A stretch of DNA of 64,000 nt from Flavobacterium granuli (GTDB lineage Bacteria; Bacteroidota; Bacteroidia; Flavobacteriales; Flavobacteriaceae): contig NZ_FQWO01000001.1 of NCBI RefSeq assembly GCF_900129705.1, forward strand, positions 496,001-560,000. The letters run 5' to 3'. The notes beneath the pieces were generated by a model. It searched no databases, had not been told where the DNA came from, and saw nothing but the letters and a program-made list of their open reading frames with translations. Positions 27,768-36,363 of the stretch are shown here, piece after piece. Each line of letters starts with the position of its first letter. The first letter of the stretch is position 1. The position numbers and the translations under genes are program-made.

Positions 27768-28976
27768 TTAATTTTGCTGCATTTTTTTGGGTTTAGTTAT
27801 GGTTATTACTCTATTATTAATGGTAAAATCAAAGGCTTTATAAGTTTGAAAGGTCTTCAAAACCTGATAAATGTTTTCCTCTTTAAAAGTCGCTGTAATG
27901 ACGATGTCATTCAAATCGTCATAATTATTCACAATATCAACATTGTATTTTCGCTCTAACTTATTTGCTATTACTCCGAACGAATCATCAATAAACATCA
28001 GCTCTCCAGAAACCCAAGCCACATATTTATCAATATCTACAGCCTCCGTCTTTAATTGTTTATTTTCAAAATAAGCCCGATTCCCTGGTTTTAAAAGAAC
28101 GTGCTCATTCTCTATAAGCTTGCTATATGCAGCCACACTTCCTTCTACTAAAACAGCGTATGTTTTTTCGTCTTTGTGATAGGAGGTCACATTAAACCTA
28201 GTCCCCAAAACTTTAACATCCATATCATTAGAACGCACAACGAAAGGATGTTTAGAATCCTTAGTAACATCAAAATAGGCTTCCCCATCTAAAAAGACCT
28301 GACGACTCTCTCCTTTAATGAATCGAACGGGATATTTTAAAGAGGTTCCTGAATTGAGATGAACACTGGTACCATCAGATAATTGGAGTTCAAAGCGTTT
28401 CCCATAAGGGACATTTATGGTGTTATATACCAAACTGTCTTTTACCACAGTATTCGAATAGACCAATTGATTCCCTTTTTGAGAACCAACAACATTGCCG
28501 TTAGCATCAATAATCTGACTCGATCCATCGTCTTTGATGATTTGAATAGCTCCATTCTCGAGTTGCAGCGTTATTGCTTCGGCAGGTACTTTGAAAGCGG
28601 ATTTATCCAGAAAATCTTTCTGAAAATAAAAATAACCCATCGTCAAAAAGAAAATGACCACAGCCGCATACTTCATTACAGCAGATGCTTGTTTTATAAT
28701 TCGGCGTCTATATTTTGGTTTTTCTCGAACATTCGCAGATTCCAAGGGTCTCTCCAGTTGAGACAGAATATTTTGCCAGGCTTTATCTTTATCTGCTGTT
28801 TCGGCAAAAGCTATTCTTCTGGATTTTTTATAAAAAAGTAAATATTCCGAAAAAAGTGCTTCATTTTCCGAGCTTTCATCTATCCATTGTTTTAGTACAA
28901 CAAATTCAACCTCACCTATTTCTTTAGACGTATAGGTGGAAATGATAGCTAAAATATTTGGTGGAATCGTATTCAT
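27768..28976 (-). CDS. FecR-family anti-sigma factor (second)
   Basis: A 402-residue single-pass inner-membrane regulator. It has a cytoplasmic N-terminal part with a conserved WIDESSENEALF-type region, a membrane helix at about 99-115 (YAAVVIFFLTMGYFYF), and a periplasmic FecR domain (FELQLSDGTSVHLNSGTSLK, GEAYFDVTKDSKHPFVVRS, VKVLGTRFNVTSY). A C-terminal STN-contact module follows (IANKLERKYNVDI, ITATFKEENIYQVLKTF). It lies 67 bp after the sigma gene and 98 bp before the transducer. It should couple occupancy of the 24169-27669 transporter to release of the 29044-29598 sigma factor. Confidence 0.96.
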   Translation of the reverse strand: MNTIPPNILAIISTYTSKEIGEVEFVVLKQWIDESSENEALFSEYLLFYKKSRRIAFAETADKDKAWQNILSQLERPLESANVREKPKYRRRIIKQASAVMKYAAVVIFFLTMGYFYFQKDFLDKSAFKVPAEAITLQLENGAIQIIKDDGSSQIIDANGNVVGSQKGNQLVYSNTVVKDSLVYNTINVPYGKRFELQLSDGTSVHLNSGTSLKYPVRFIKGESRQVFLDGEAYFDVTKDSKHPFVVRSNDMDVKVLGTRFNVTSYHKDEKTYAVLVEGSVAAYSKLIENEHVLLKPGNRAYFENKQLKTEAVDIDKYVAWVSGELMFIDDSFGVIANKLERKYNVDIVNNYDDLNDIVITATFKEENIYQVLKTFQTYKAFDFTINNRVITITKPKKMQQN

Positions 28977-29043
28977 TTATTGATCTCTTATAGTATACAG
29001 ATAATGAAAGATCAATAATGGGTGAAAAGAAATTAAACTTTTT

Positions 29044-29598
29044 TTAAACTAAAAGTAACATTATGATGGTATCAAGCGAATTACGCAATTGCTTTAATGC
29101 CCTTGAGTAATGTGTTTTGACCGTATTTACTGATACTCCCAGCTCTAATGCGACTTCCTTATATTTTAAGTTTTCTAATACTATGGCTTTAAAAACTTCT
29201 TTACTTTTTAAAGGTAAAGCTTCGATTTCTTGATATAACTTCTTTTTTTCTAATTCAAGAAAATCCATATCAAGGTTATCCTCATCCATTAATACATTTA
29301 TTTGATCTTCTATTTCTTCAAAAATGTATTTGTTTTGCTTTCTGTCCGCCAGCAAAGTATTATTTTTAACTGACTTAAAAAGATACGGACTGATCGCACC
29401 ATCTAATTTCATGTATAATTTTTCATCCCAAAATTTTATAAATAAATCTTGAACAATATCTTCGGCTAATTCGAAAGAATCACAATACTTTAAAGAATAA
29501 ATACACAATGGCATATAATATAAGTCAAATAACTCCTTATAAGCAGATGAATCTCCCAACCTGAGCTTTTCAAGGATTATTATATCTTTTGACTTCAT
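29044..29598 (-). CDS. ECF RNA polymerase sigma factor (second)
   Basis: A 184-residue ECF sigma factor of the Bacteroidota FecI-like group. Region 2: YKELFDLYYMPLCIYSLKY and DIVQDLFIKFWDEK. Region 4: LPLKSKEVFKAIVLENLKYK and GVSVNTVKTHYSRALKQLR. It is the first gene of the sigma-FecR-SusC-SusD-TlpA cluster. No copy of the ACTGGTAGGTACTG element lies upstream, so this circuit is separate from the first one. Inverted repeats in the upstream region (29726-29747) may regulate it. Confidence 0.95.
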   Translation of the reverse strand: MKSKDIIILEKLRLGDSSAYKELFDLYYMPLCIYSLKYCDSFELAEDIVQDLFIKFWDEKLYMKLDGAISPYLFKSVKNNTLLADRKQNKYIFEEIEDQINVLMDEDNLDMDFLELEKKKLYQEIEALPLKSKEVFKAIVLENLKYKEVALELGVSVNTVKTHYSRALKQLRNSLDTIIMLLLV

Positions 29599-29936
29599 AA
29601 AGGAAGAGTGCTAATAGATCAGAAAGTAGTTTAAAAATTGGATGGCAATAGTGTACTATAAAATTTCATTCGCTAAAACAAACAAATAGAAACGAAAATG
29701 AAACGCTATTAAATATGGGCCGAATATAGTATATTTTGTTATACTATCAAATTGCAAAATCTTAAAAACTACGACTTCTACGACTAATCATTCTTCTTTT
29801 TCAATAAAAAAATAAGTATAAAAACTTACAGATATAAAAAATAATCCGCTGAAAAACAACTAATTAAATTATATCACTAAAAACATAAAATTACTACTTC
29901 AATTCATCTTTTTTAATTCTATTCTTAGCGTTCTCC
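29599..29936. other. Intergenic region, 338 bp
   Basis: This is the upstream region of the second ECF sigma gene and the 3' flank of the MFS gene. It contains an inverted repeat ATAGTATA-N6-TATACTAT at 29726-29747 and a related partial palindrome ATAGTGTACTAT near 29650. I see no protein gene and no clear terminator for the MFS gene. Confidence 0.55.
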
Positions 29937-31103
29937 TCACATTTCAGCTTTTCTAAATACCAAATGCACAATCAAAATCAGAGAAGACAACACGATCCCA
30001 AGTACCGATACTCCCATCCATCCATAAAGTTCCCAAGCAGCAGCTCCCACCGCAGTTCCAAAAGCGCCACCAATAAAAAAGCCAACCATATAAATGGTAT
30101 TGACCCGGTTTCTTGCTTCGGGATTTTTAGAAAAAATAATCTTTTGGTTCGTAATATGTAAGGACTGCAATCCCAAATCAACTAATAAAACCCCAAAAAC
30201 CAATCCTACAATAGAATGCCCGGAAATAAAAAAAATACCCCAAGAAACGATTAACAGCATTGTTGCGGCTAAAATAACAGAACTATTACTAACAGAACTA
30301 CTTATCTTTCCCACAAAAGCAGCTGCCAAAGCTCCCACAATTCCCAGAATTCCAAAACCTCCACTAACGGCACTTCCATAACCAAAGGAATCTTGCATCA
30401 AAAAAACCAAAGTAGTCCAGAAAGCACTTAATCCTGCGAAAGCTAAAGCTCCTCTTAAAGTAGCCAAACGCAAAGAAGAATCCGATTTAAAATAATACAA
30501 AAGAGATTTCATTAAACTGGCATAGCTCCCGCTGAATTGCGGATTAATCTTGGGCAATTTATATTTAAGGATTACGTATAAAACAACCATCATTACTGCA
30601 GCAGCATAAAACATGAAGCGCCATCCAAATTGCTCACCCACAAAACCGCTGATTACCCGACCTCCTAAAATACCAATCAATAAGCCACTCATAACAATCC
30701 CTATCGCTCGCCCCCGATTTGAATCATCTGAAAGTTGAGCTGCCATAGGAACAAACAACTGCGGTATTGCCGAGGTAAAGCCAACAAAAAAACTACTAAT
30801 AATAAGAATCAAAAGTGAATTTGCAAAACCCGCCGCCACTAAAGCGATAACCATAATTAAAAAGTCAATTCGCAATATTTTTTTATTGGAAACCTTGTCA
30901 CCTAAAGGAATAATAAACAACAAGCCCAAAGCATAACCCAGCTGTGTGAACAGCGCAACATGGCTCACCTCAGACTCAGAAACCCCAAAACTCACCGCAA
31001 TTTGATGCAACAAGGGTTGATTGTAATATAAATTAGCGACAACAAGACCTGCTGATATACTCAATAAATACAATACTTGATTAGTAAGCTTAACTTGCTT
31101 CAT
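29937..31103 (-). CDS. MFS transporter (12-helix efflux-type)
   Basis: A 388-residue inner-membrane transporter. The N-terminal helix is VLYLLSISAGLVVANLYY. Major facilitator motif A lies between helices 2 and 3 (PLGDKVSNKKILR), and about 12 hydrophobic segments are spaced along the chain. It resembles the YnfM/AraJ-like drug or metabolite exporters of Bacteroidota (NQPLLHQIAVSFGVSE is typical of that group). The substrate is unknown. The Crp/Fnr-like regulator 158 bp upstream on the same strand may control it. Confidence 0.9.
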   Translation of the reverse strand: MKQVKLTNQVLYLLSISAGLVVANLYYNQPLLHQIAVSFGVSESEVSHVALFTQLGYALGLLFIIPLGDKVSNKKILRIDFLIMVIALVAAGFANSLLILIISSFFVGFTSAIPQLFVPMAAQLSDDSNRGRAIGIVMSGLLIGILGGRVISGFVGEQFGWRFMFYAAAVMMVVLYVILKYKLPKINPQFSGSYASLMKSLLYYFKSDSSLRLATLRGALAFAGLSAFWTTLVFLMQDSFGYGSAVSGGFGILGIVGALAAAFVGKISSSVSNSSVILAATMLLIVSWGIFFISGHSIVGLVFGVLLVDLGLQSLHITNQKIIFSKNPEARNRVNTIYMVGFFIGGAFGTAVGAAAWELYGWMGVSVLGIVLSSLILIVHLVFRKAEM

Positions 31104-31261
31104 TTTTTTATTGTTTGGAAATGGAATGTAAAAGAAGATTCTTAATAGTGATTACCGTTTCAATTAAACGCAATACACGACTCACCGAAAGCAACTTTCA
31201 ATTTTTTATCAAAATTAAAAATTAACCTATTGGTGAGCATTGCTCTAAGGCAACGTTTTTA

Positions 31262-31831
31262 TTATAATTTGGATTTTATTCTGCTTAAAGTAGAAGGCGA
31301 AATCCCCAAATAGGAAGCTGCCATTTTATTAGATACTCTTAGCAGAAAATGAGGTTGGTGTTTTATGATCCATCTTACTTTTTCAAGCGCATCAAAGCCT
31401 TGAAAACCATAAATTCGTTTTTGTGCAGTGATAAAACCCAATTCTAAAATTCTCTTATAAATTTCACCAAATTGAGGCAGTTTTTCAACAAGACTGTAAA
31501 AATCTGCTCTGGAAATAACCAATAATTCTGATTTCTCTATAGTCTGTAAATACTCACATGCCGGTTTTTGATCGATAAAACTGGGCAAAGCCGTACAAAG
31601 CATGCCTTCAAAAGCAAAATATCGGGAGCTTTCAACTCCTTCTGTGTTGATGGTAAAAAGTCTGATACAGCCTTTGTTTATAAAATAATAACTGTCACAT
31701 ATATCATTAAAATCTACCACAATTTCATTTCTGCTGGTCAGCTTGGGCTTAAAACAGGAACAGATGAACTGTAAATCCTCTTCGTTAATTTCTGTTTGAC
31801 TTTTAATATAGCTTTTTAAGAGTGAATACAT
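31262..31831 (-). CDS. Crp/Fnr-family transcriptional regulator
   Basis: A 189-residue protein with an N-terminal cyclic-nucleotide-binding-like beta-roll (LTSRNEIVVDFNDICDSYYF, FAFEGMLCTALPSFI). A long dimerisation helix and a C-terminal helix-turn-helix follow (KMAASYLGISPSTLSRIKSKL in part). The Bacteroidota group it belongs to usually lacks the residues for cAMP binding, so the signal is unknown. A TAnnTTTG box (31852-31859, minus strand) lies about 20 bp upstream. The neighbouring MFS gene is the most likely target, though this is inference. Confidence 0.92.
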   Translation of the reverse strand: MYSLLKSYIKSQTEINEEDLQFICSCFKPKLTSRNEIVVDFNDICDSYYFINKGCIRLFTINTEGVESSRYFAFEGMLCTALPSFIDQKPACEYLQTIEKSELLVISRADFYSLVEKLPQFGEIYKRILELGFITAQKRIYGFQGFDALEKVRWIIKHQPHFLLRVSNKMAASYLGISPSTLSRIKSKL

Positions 31832-31906
31832 ATTCTGATTTTAAATGTTTTCAAAATTACAATTAAATAGCCTTAAAGCCTTTTATTTTCTCTAAATTCA
31901 AAAAAC

Positions 31907-31940
31907 AAAAAAGCATCTCTACAATTGCAGAAATGCTTTT
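31907..31940 (-). terminator. Terminator after the DUF4252 pair
   Basis: Stem AAAAGCAT with ATGCTTTT, with partly pairing interior. On the minus strand it ends in a T run (GATGCTTTTTTG). It lies 25 bp past the last DUF4252 stop and upstream of the Crp/Fnr gene. Confidence 0.7.
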
Positions 31941-31964
31941 CAGTACTAATTCTATTTTTAAAAT

Positions 31965-32498
31965 CTATTGTATTAATTGCTGTAGCGGCTTCAATTGCTC
32001 CATGTCTATATTCGACTTTTGAATCAGCTGCAGCATAGTCATAATAGTAGCAGGATTCATATCTTTTCCCAAAACTCGAATTACGGCAAAACCATTTTCT
32101 TTTCTATTGGCATACAAAACAAACTCATCAATATGCGCATCAGAGCCCACATAACTTACTGAAGCGCCTTCTTTTCCGGAGCTAAATTTCATCAATTGTT
32201 GGTACTTGACATCTTTTAAAATCGCATCTACTTTGGCGCGTTCTATTTCAAACTGCGCTTTATTAGAATCATTCAATTTAAAAGCCAAAACATTCATTTT
32301 GTCAAAAGACTCCAAAGCAGCACTCTGATCTGCAGACAACTTTGCTTTATCCACATTAAGAATAGTTGGCGAGATGTCTAAGGCTATAAAATCCTTGTTG
32401 TCTGAGTTTTCTACAAAATACTTCTGCAATGTTTGCTCAGAATTACAACTTACCAAGAGCAAGCTTAAAAACAGAATAATACTATTGATTGCTTTCAT
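31965..32498 (-). CDS. DUF4252 lipoprotein
   Basis: A 177-residue secreted lipoprotein with lipobox LLLVSC (about Cys18). The remainder fits DUF4252 (NVLAFKLNDSNKAQFEIERA, DEFVLYANRKENGFAVIRVLG). It is a shorter, diverged paralogue of the gene 2 bp upstream. The two close a unit with a sigma factor and a small membrane protein. The function of the family is unknown. A role in envelope homeostasis is suggested only by the sigma-factor context. Confidence 0.85.
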   Translation of the reverse strand: MKAINSIILFLSLLLVSCNSEQTLQKYFVENSDNKDFIALDISPTILNVDKAKLSADQSAALESFDKMNVLAFKLNDSNKAQFEIERAKVDAILKDVKYQQLMKFSSGKEGASVSYVGSDAHIDEFVLYANRKENGFAVIRVLGKDMNPATIMTMLQLIQKSNIDMEQLKPLQQLIQ

Positions 32499-32500
32499 AC

Positions 32501-33067
32501 TTACTTATTTTTAGCGGCTTTTTTTAGCTCATTGCCACCAGGAATCCTCATCTTATCAGTAAGTACTGAAATTTCATTCAAATCAAAATTACCCGTCAAA
32601 GACATTAAAACAGTTTCATTGGCTTTACCACTGCCTTCAATGAACATCAAAAGTTCTTTAATCTGGCTATCACCGGCGCCGGACTTCACCATAATTTTAA
32701 TATTCTTACCGCTGTCATTGATACGCATTAACTCTTCTAGCCCAGCCGTTTTTATGTATTTATCGGCGGTAGATTTCATCTCATTTGTTACCCTTGTACT
32801 GCTGGTGGTAAACACTTTCAAATTGTCCAGTTTCTTGATCAAATTAAAATATTGTTGCGCTTCCTTATCCGAAACATCAACTTTCACCTTACTCATCAGG
32901 TCAAACATTTTTCTGTTGACAATAATCGAGGTGACATCATCCTGACCATCGAATTTATCAAAACTACTTTGTGCAAAAATAGGCGCAGCCATTAATATTA
33001 TAATAAAGGAGATTAGAACCTTTTTGCCCAAACTTAAATTACGCTTTTTTTGAATTGTTGATTTCAT
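32501..33067 (-). CDS. DUF4252 exported protein
   Basis: A 188-residue protein with an N-terminal signal segment (KKVLISFIIILMAAPIFAQ) and a DUF4252 body (MFDLMSKVKVDVSDKEAQQY, NLKVFTTSSTRVTNEMK, ELLMFIEGSGKANETVLMSL). There is no lipobox, unlike its neighbour. It follows the small membrane protein by 13 bp and precedes the second DUF4252 gene by 2 bp, so the four genes are one operon. Confidence 0.87.
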   Translation of the reverse strand: MKSTIQKKRNLSLGKKVLISFIIILMAAPIFAQSSFDKFDGQDDVTSIIVNRKMFDLMSKVKVDVSDKEAQQYFNLIKKLDNLKVFTTSSTRVTNEMKSTADKYIKTAGLEELMRINDSGKNIKIMVKSGAGDSQIKELLMFIEGSGKANETVLMSLTGNFDLNEISVLTDKMRIPGGNELKKAAKNK

Positions 33068-33080
33068 TTTACTTTTTTTA

Positions 33081-33524
33081 TTATTGTTTAAAAACTAACT
33101 CTTTTGAATTCTGATATTCTTGTACATACTGTACACTTTCTATGCCGGTATTTACATGATTTGACAATAAAGCCAAGGCTTTCTGTGTTTGTCTAAAAGC
33201 AACTTGAGGATCGTCATAAGTCCCTAACTCCTGCTTAGCCGCTGTCACATCATGGTATACATAGGTTCCTATACCCAGCAAAACAACCGCCGAAGCCGCA
33301 ATCGACAACCAACCCCAATATTTTTTTCTAGATTGAGATGGAAATTCTGCTGCAAACTTTTGCTCTTTTGCTTGGGAAAAATAAGCAAATAAAGGCTGAT
33401 ATTCTAGTAGATGCTGCGCAACATCTGCTGAAGAAAAGTAACTTTTAAGCTCTTTTTCTTCGGCAATACTACTTTCTCCCTGAAAATATTTTTCTACTAA
33501 TATTTCTATTCTACTGGATTCCAT
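33081..33524 (-). CDS. Single-pass membrane protein, probable anti-sigma factor
   Basis: A 147-residue protein with a cytoplasmic N-terminal part (RIEILVEKYFQGESSIAEEK), one transmembrane helix at about 75-95 (YWGWLSIAASAVVLLGIGTYVY) and a short periplasmic tail. Its start overlaps the end of the sigma-factor gene by 14 bp, which implies coupled translation. That and the topology suggest it restrains the sigma factor. No named anti-sigma domain is evident to me. Confidence 0.8.
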   Translation of the reverse strand: MESSRIEILVEKYFQGESSIAEEKELKSYFSSADVAQHLLEYQPLFAYFSQAKEQKFAAEFPSQSRKKYWGWLSIAASAVVLLGIGTYVYHDVTAAKQELGTYDDPQVAFRQTQKALALLSNHVNTGIESVQYVQEYQNSKELVFKQ

Positions 33525-34020
33525 AACTATGTGTTTTTGACATCAATTCTCTTATCGTTTTTCTCCCTCTCGAAAGCGCCACCCGAATGGCGGTTTCATT
33601 CATATTCAAAATCTTTGCCATTTCTTCAAATTCATATTGTTCAATGTCGCGCATTTGAATAATTATACGCTGCTGGACCGGCAATTGATCAATAATTTTC
33701 CCAACCCAATTCAAGCTGTCACGATCTTCAATTTTTTGTTGCAATCCGGCTTCTCTATCTGTAAAATTAGTATGGACAATTTTTAAATTTCCGGCTCTTT
33801 TTGATTTCAGCTGATCCAAACAATAATTTTTAGTCATTGTCATTGCAAAAGCCTCCAAATTATTATAATCACTTAAACCTCCGTTTTTATTCCACAATTT
33901 CACTAGAACTTCCTGAGTAGCATCCTCTGCCTCCTCGGTACTCACCAACAAACGCTTGGCTAACCGAAAAACTTTGTCCTTAAAAGGATGAATTAACTGG
34001 ACAAACTCATTTTGGTTCAT
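33511..34020 (-). CDS. Sigma-70 family (ECF) RNA polymerase sigma factor (third)
   Basis: From the chosen start (MNQNEFVQLI, 169 residues) it has region 2 (FKDKVFRLAKRLLVS, EDATQEVLVKLWNK) and region 4 (LPVQQRIIIQMRDIEQYEFE, MNETAIRVALSRGRKTIREL). An ATG ten codons upstream (34050) is possible but adds a tail without family likeness. It is first in a four-gene unit with the membrane protein and two DUF4252 genes. It is not linked to a FecR or TonB transducer, so it probably answers to a different, envelope-related signal. Confidence 0.93.
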   Translation of the reverse strand: MNQNEFVQLIHPFKDKVFRLAKRLLVSTEEAEDATQEVLVKLWNKNGGLSDYNNLEAFAMTMTKNYCLDQLKSKRAGNLKIVHTNFTDREAGLQQKIEDRDSLNWVGKIIDQLPVQQRIIIQMRDIEQYEFEEMAKILNMNETAIRVALSRGRKTIRELMSKTHSYGIQ

Positions 34021-34145
34021 TGCATTGGTTTTAATCAGTCGGTTATACAATCAAGACGAATCACATTATTATTTGTTACAAAGAAATAGGAAATAAAACT
34101 AAAGTTACTATTTTTACGTTAATTATCTATATGAAAACTATACCT

Positions 34146-35588
34146 ATGAAGACCACCTACAAATTGATCTTATTTCTATTCTTGGCTGCTTTTACATTTC
34201 AAAGTTGTCAGGACAATGATGATATTGCAAGCCCTATAAATCTGGAAATCCAGGATTTTATCTGGAAAGGAATGAACCAATACTATCTGTGGCAGGAAGA
34301 TGTTCCTAATTTATCCGACGATCGATTTGCTACCCAAACTGAACTAAACAATTTCTTGAAAGGCTATCCCGTACCTGAGAATTTATTTGACGCTTTGAGA
34401 GTGGACAAGTCTATTGACCGATTCAGTTGGATCGTAAAAGACTATTTAGTTTTAGAACAAGCCTTGGGAGGAATTTCAAAAAATAGTGGTGTCGATTTTG
34501 GCTTGGTTTACAAAAATGGCAGTAATACTGAAATATTTGGTTATGTACGCTATATCATCCCTGGATCCGATGCAGCTTCAAAAAACATCCATAGAGGAGA
34601 TATATTTTATGCTGTAAATGGAACTCAACTTACAGTAAATAATTACCAATCTTTACTAGCAAACGATAACTATACTCTGAATCTTGCAGACTACAACGGT
34701 GGAGCCATTACAGCTAACGGAAAATCGGTTGCTTTGACAAGCACTGTTTTGGCAGAAAATCCAATTTTATTGAATAAAGTAATTACTTCAGGAAATCACA
34801 AAATAGGCTACTTAATGTACAATGGTTTTTACGCCGAATATGATACCCAACTAAATGATGCTTTTGCGTCGCTAAAATCAGCAGGAATTACAGACTTAGT
34901 TCTTGATTTGCGTTACAATGGCGGAGGATCTGTACAAACCGCAACCCGTTTAGCCAGTATGATTACCGGCCAATATACCGGTAAGGTATTTGCCAAGCAA
35001 CAATGGAATTCAAAAATAAATGGTTATTTCGAATCCAATAACCCAGAACAGTTAAAAAATAATTTTACTGATAAAATTGGAAGCACACCAATAAACAGTT
35101 TGAATTTAACTAAAATTTACATTCTGACCACAAAAAGTACTGCTTCGGCGAGTGAATTGGTAATAAATGGATTAGCGCCTTACATGGAAGTAGTTCAAAT
35201 AGGTGACATCACTACAGGTAAGAATGTCGGATCTGTTACTTTATATGATTCCCCTACTTTTGGAAAAGAAAAAAGAAACCCTAATCACCGCTATGCGATG
35301 CAACCTATCGTTTTAAAAATTGTTAATTCTGTTGGTTTTGGTGATTATTTCAGTGGACTGAACCCTAAATACTTATTGAAAGAAAGCATAGGCAACTTAG
35401 GAGTTCTTGGAGAACCATCAGAACCACTTTTAAGCACAGCAATAGGGAAAATAACGGGTACGGCTAAAATGCTTAAACAAAGTCCTGAAAAAGACTTCAA
35501 GAGCTTCAAAGACACAAAAACCATCAATGGTCAAAGCCAAATGTATCTTGAAAACGCTCCCGAAGGTCTTTTGAAATCTTTAAAATAA
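34146..35588 (+). CDS. S41-family (C-terminal processing peptidase-like) lipoprotein
   Basis: A 480-residue exported serine protease from the chosen start MKTTYKLILF (an ATG five codons upstream at 34131 is also possible). Lipobox TFQSC. An N-terminal helical region (NLEIQDFIWKGMNQYYLWQ) is followed by a degenerate PDZ-like segment (VRYIIPGSDAASKNIHRGDI). The tail-specific protease core follows (DLVLDLRYNGGGSVQTA, TKSTASASELVINGL) with the catalytic Ser near residue 335 and a downstream Lys in TGKNVGS. It probably degrades or trims proteins in the periplasm or at the outer membrane. It is divergent from the third sigma operon, 125 bp away. Confidence 0.93.
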   Translation: MKTTYKLILFLFLAAFTFQSCQDNDDIASPINLEIQDFIWKGMNQYYLWQEDVPNLSDDRFATQTELNNFLKGYPVPENLFDALRVDKSIDRFSWIVKDYLVLEQALGGISKNSGVDFGLVYKNGSNTEIFGYVRYIIPGSDAASKNIHRGDIFYAVNGTQLTVNNYQSLLANDNYTLNLADYNGGAITANGKSVALTSTVLAENPILLNKVITSGNHKIGYLMYNGFYAEYDTQLNDAFASLKSAGITDLVLDLRYNGGGSVQTATRLASMITGQYTGKVFAKQQWNSKINGYFESNNPEQLKNNFTDKIGSTPINSLNLTKIYILTTKSTASASELVINGLAPYMEVVQIGDITTGKNVGSVTLYDSPTFGKEKRNPNHRYAMQPIVLKIVNSVGFGDYFSGLNPKYLLKESIGNLGVLGEPSEPLLSTAIGKITGTAKMLKQSPEKDFKSFKDTKTINGQSQMYLENAPEGLLKSLK

Positions 35589-35654
35589 TTGGAATACAAC
35601 AAAAGGCAAAATACAACGTTATAAACTAGCTATCAACAAACTAACATCTTAAAA

Positions 35655-36272
35655 ATGAAAAATACAAGTTTTTTACTTTTAGTGTTCGCAACGCTAGTTT
35701 CTTTTGCCTTTGTGATGCCAAAAGCGACCGTTATAAAACAAATCAACGTGGTCATTGATGCTGGTCACGGCGGAAGTGATACCGGAGTATCCATTGACGG
35801 AACTACTGAAAAAAAAATTACAGAACAGCTCATTACAAAAATTCAGGCTTTCAATAAAAACAAAAACATTGTCATTCATTTCACCAGATCGACAGATAAA
35901 TTTATCCCGCTGGATGACCGAACTACATTTATAAATACAATCAAACCCGATTTAGTTTTATCATTGCATGTTAACTCAAGCTCCAATACAAACAAATCAG
36001 GGATTGAATTTTATGTTTCTAAGGAATCAAAGTCTTATGAAAAATCCAATCTGATAGCTGAAAGTTTCCAGTCTAAGTTTGCAAATTCAAATTATAAAGT
36101 AGCCGAGATCAAAAATGCTAATTTTTATATTTTAAAAAAATCAGAAGTGCCGGCCATCATAATGGAGCTCGGTTATTTAACCAATAAAGATGATAAAAAA
36201 AATCTTGAAAATTCTATGGAGCAAAATCAAATAGCAAAAAAAATTATAGAATGTTTTGAGGAACTGAACTAA
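35655..36272 (+). CDS. N-acetylmuramoyl-L-alanine amidase (Amidase_3)
   Basis: A 205-residue exported zinc amidase that cuts the bond between muramic acid and the stem peptide of peptidoglycan. A signal peptide covers about 1-24. The catalytic domain shows VVIDAGHGGSDTG (zinc His), the Glu in TTEKKITEQL, LVLSLHVNSS (zinc His) and IMELGYLTN (catalytic Glu). It is shorter than AmiC-type enzymes because it lacks a localisation domain. It lies 66 bp after the S41 protease on the same strand and may share its transcript. Confidence 0.95.
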   Translation: MKNTSFLLLVFATLVSFAFVMPKATVIKQINVVIDAGHGGSDTGVSIDGTTEKKITEQLITKIQAFNKNKNIVIHFTRSTDKFIPLDDRTTFINTIKPDLVLSLHVNSSSNTNKSGIEFYVSKESKSYEKSNLIAESFQSKFANSNYKVAEIKNANFYILKKSEVPAIIMELGYLTNKDDKKNLENSMEQNQIAKKIIECFEELN

Positions 36273-36312
36273 CAAATGATCTTTAAAAAGAATATTTTTT
36301 TATGCGAAAAAC

Positions 36313-36341
36313 AAAAAGCCCGGATTTTCCGGGCTTTTTTG
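36313..36341. terminator. Bidirectional terminator
   Basis: AAAAAGCCCGG and CCGGGCTTTTTT form a GC-rich stem with a four-base loop and T runs in both directions, between the convergent amidase and BtuG-like genes. Confidence 0.92.
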
Positions 36342-36363
36342 TAATTCAAAACGAAACAATTCA

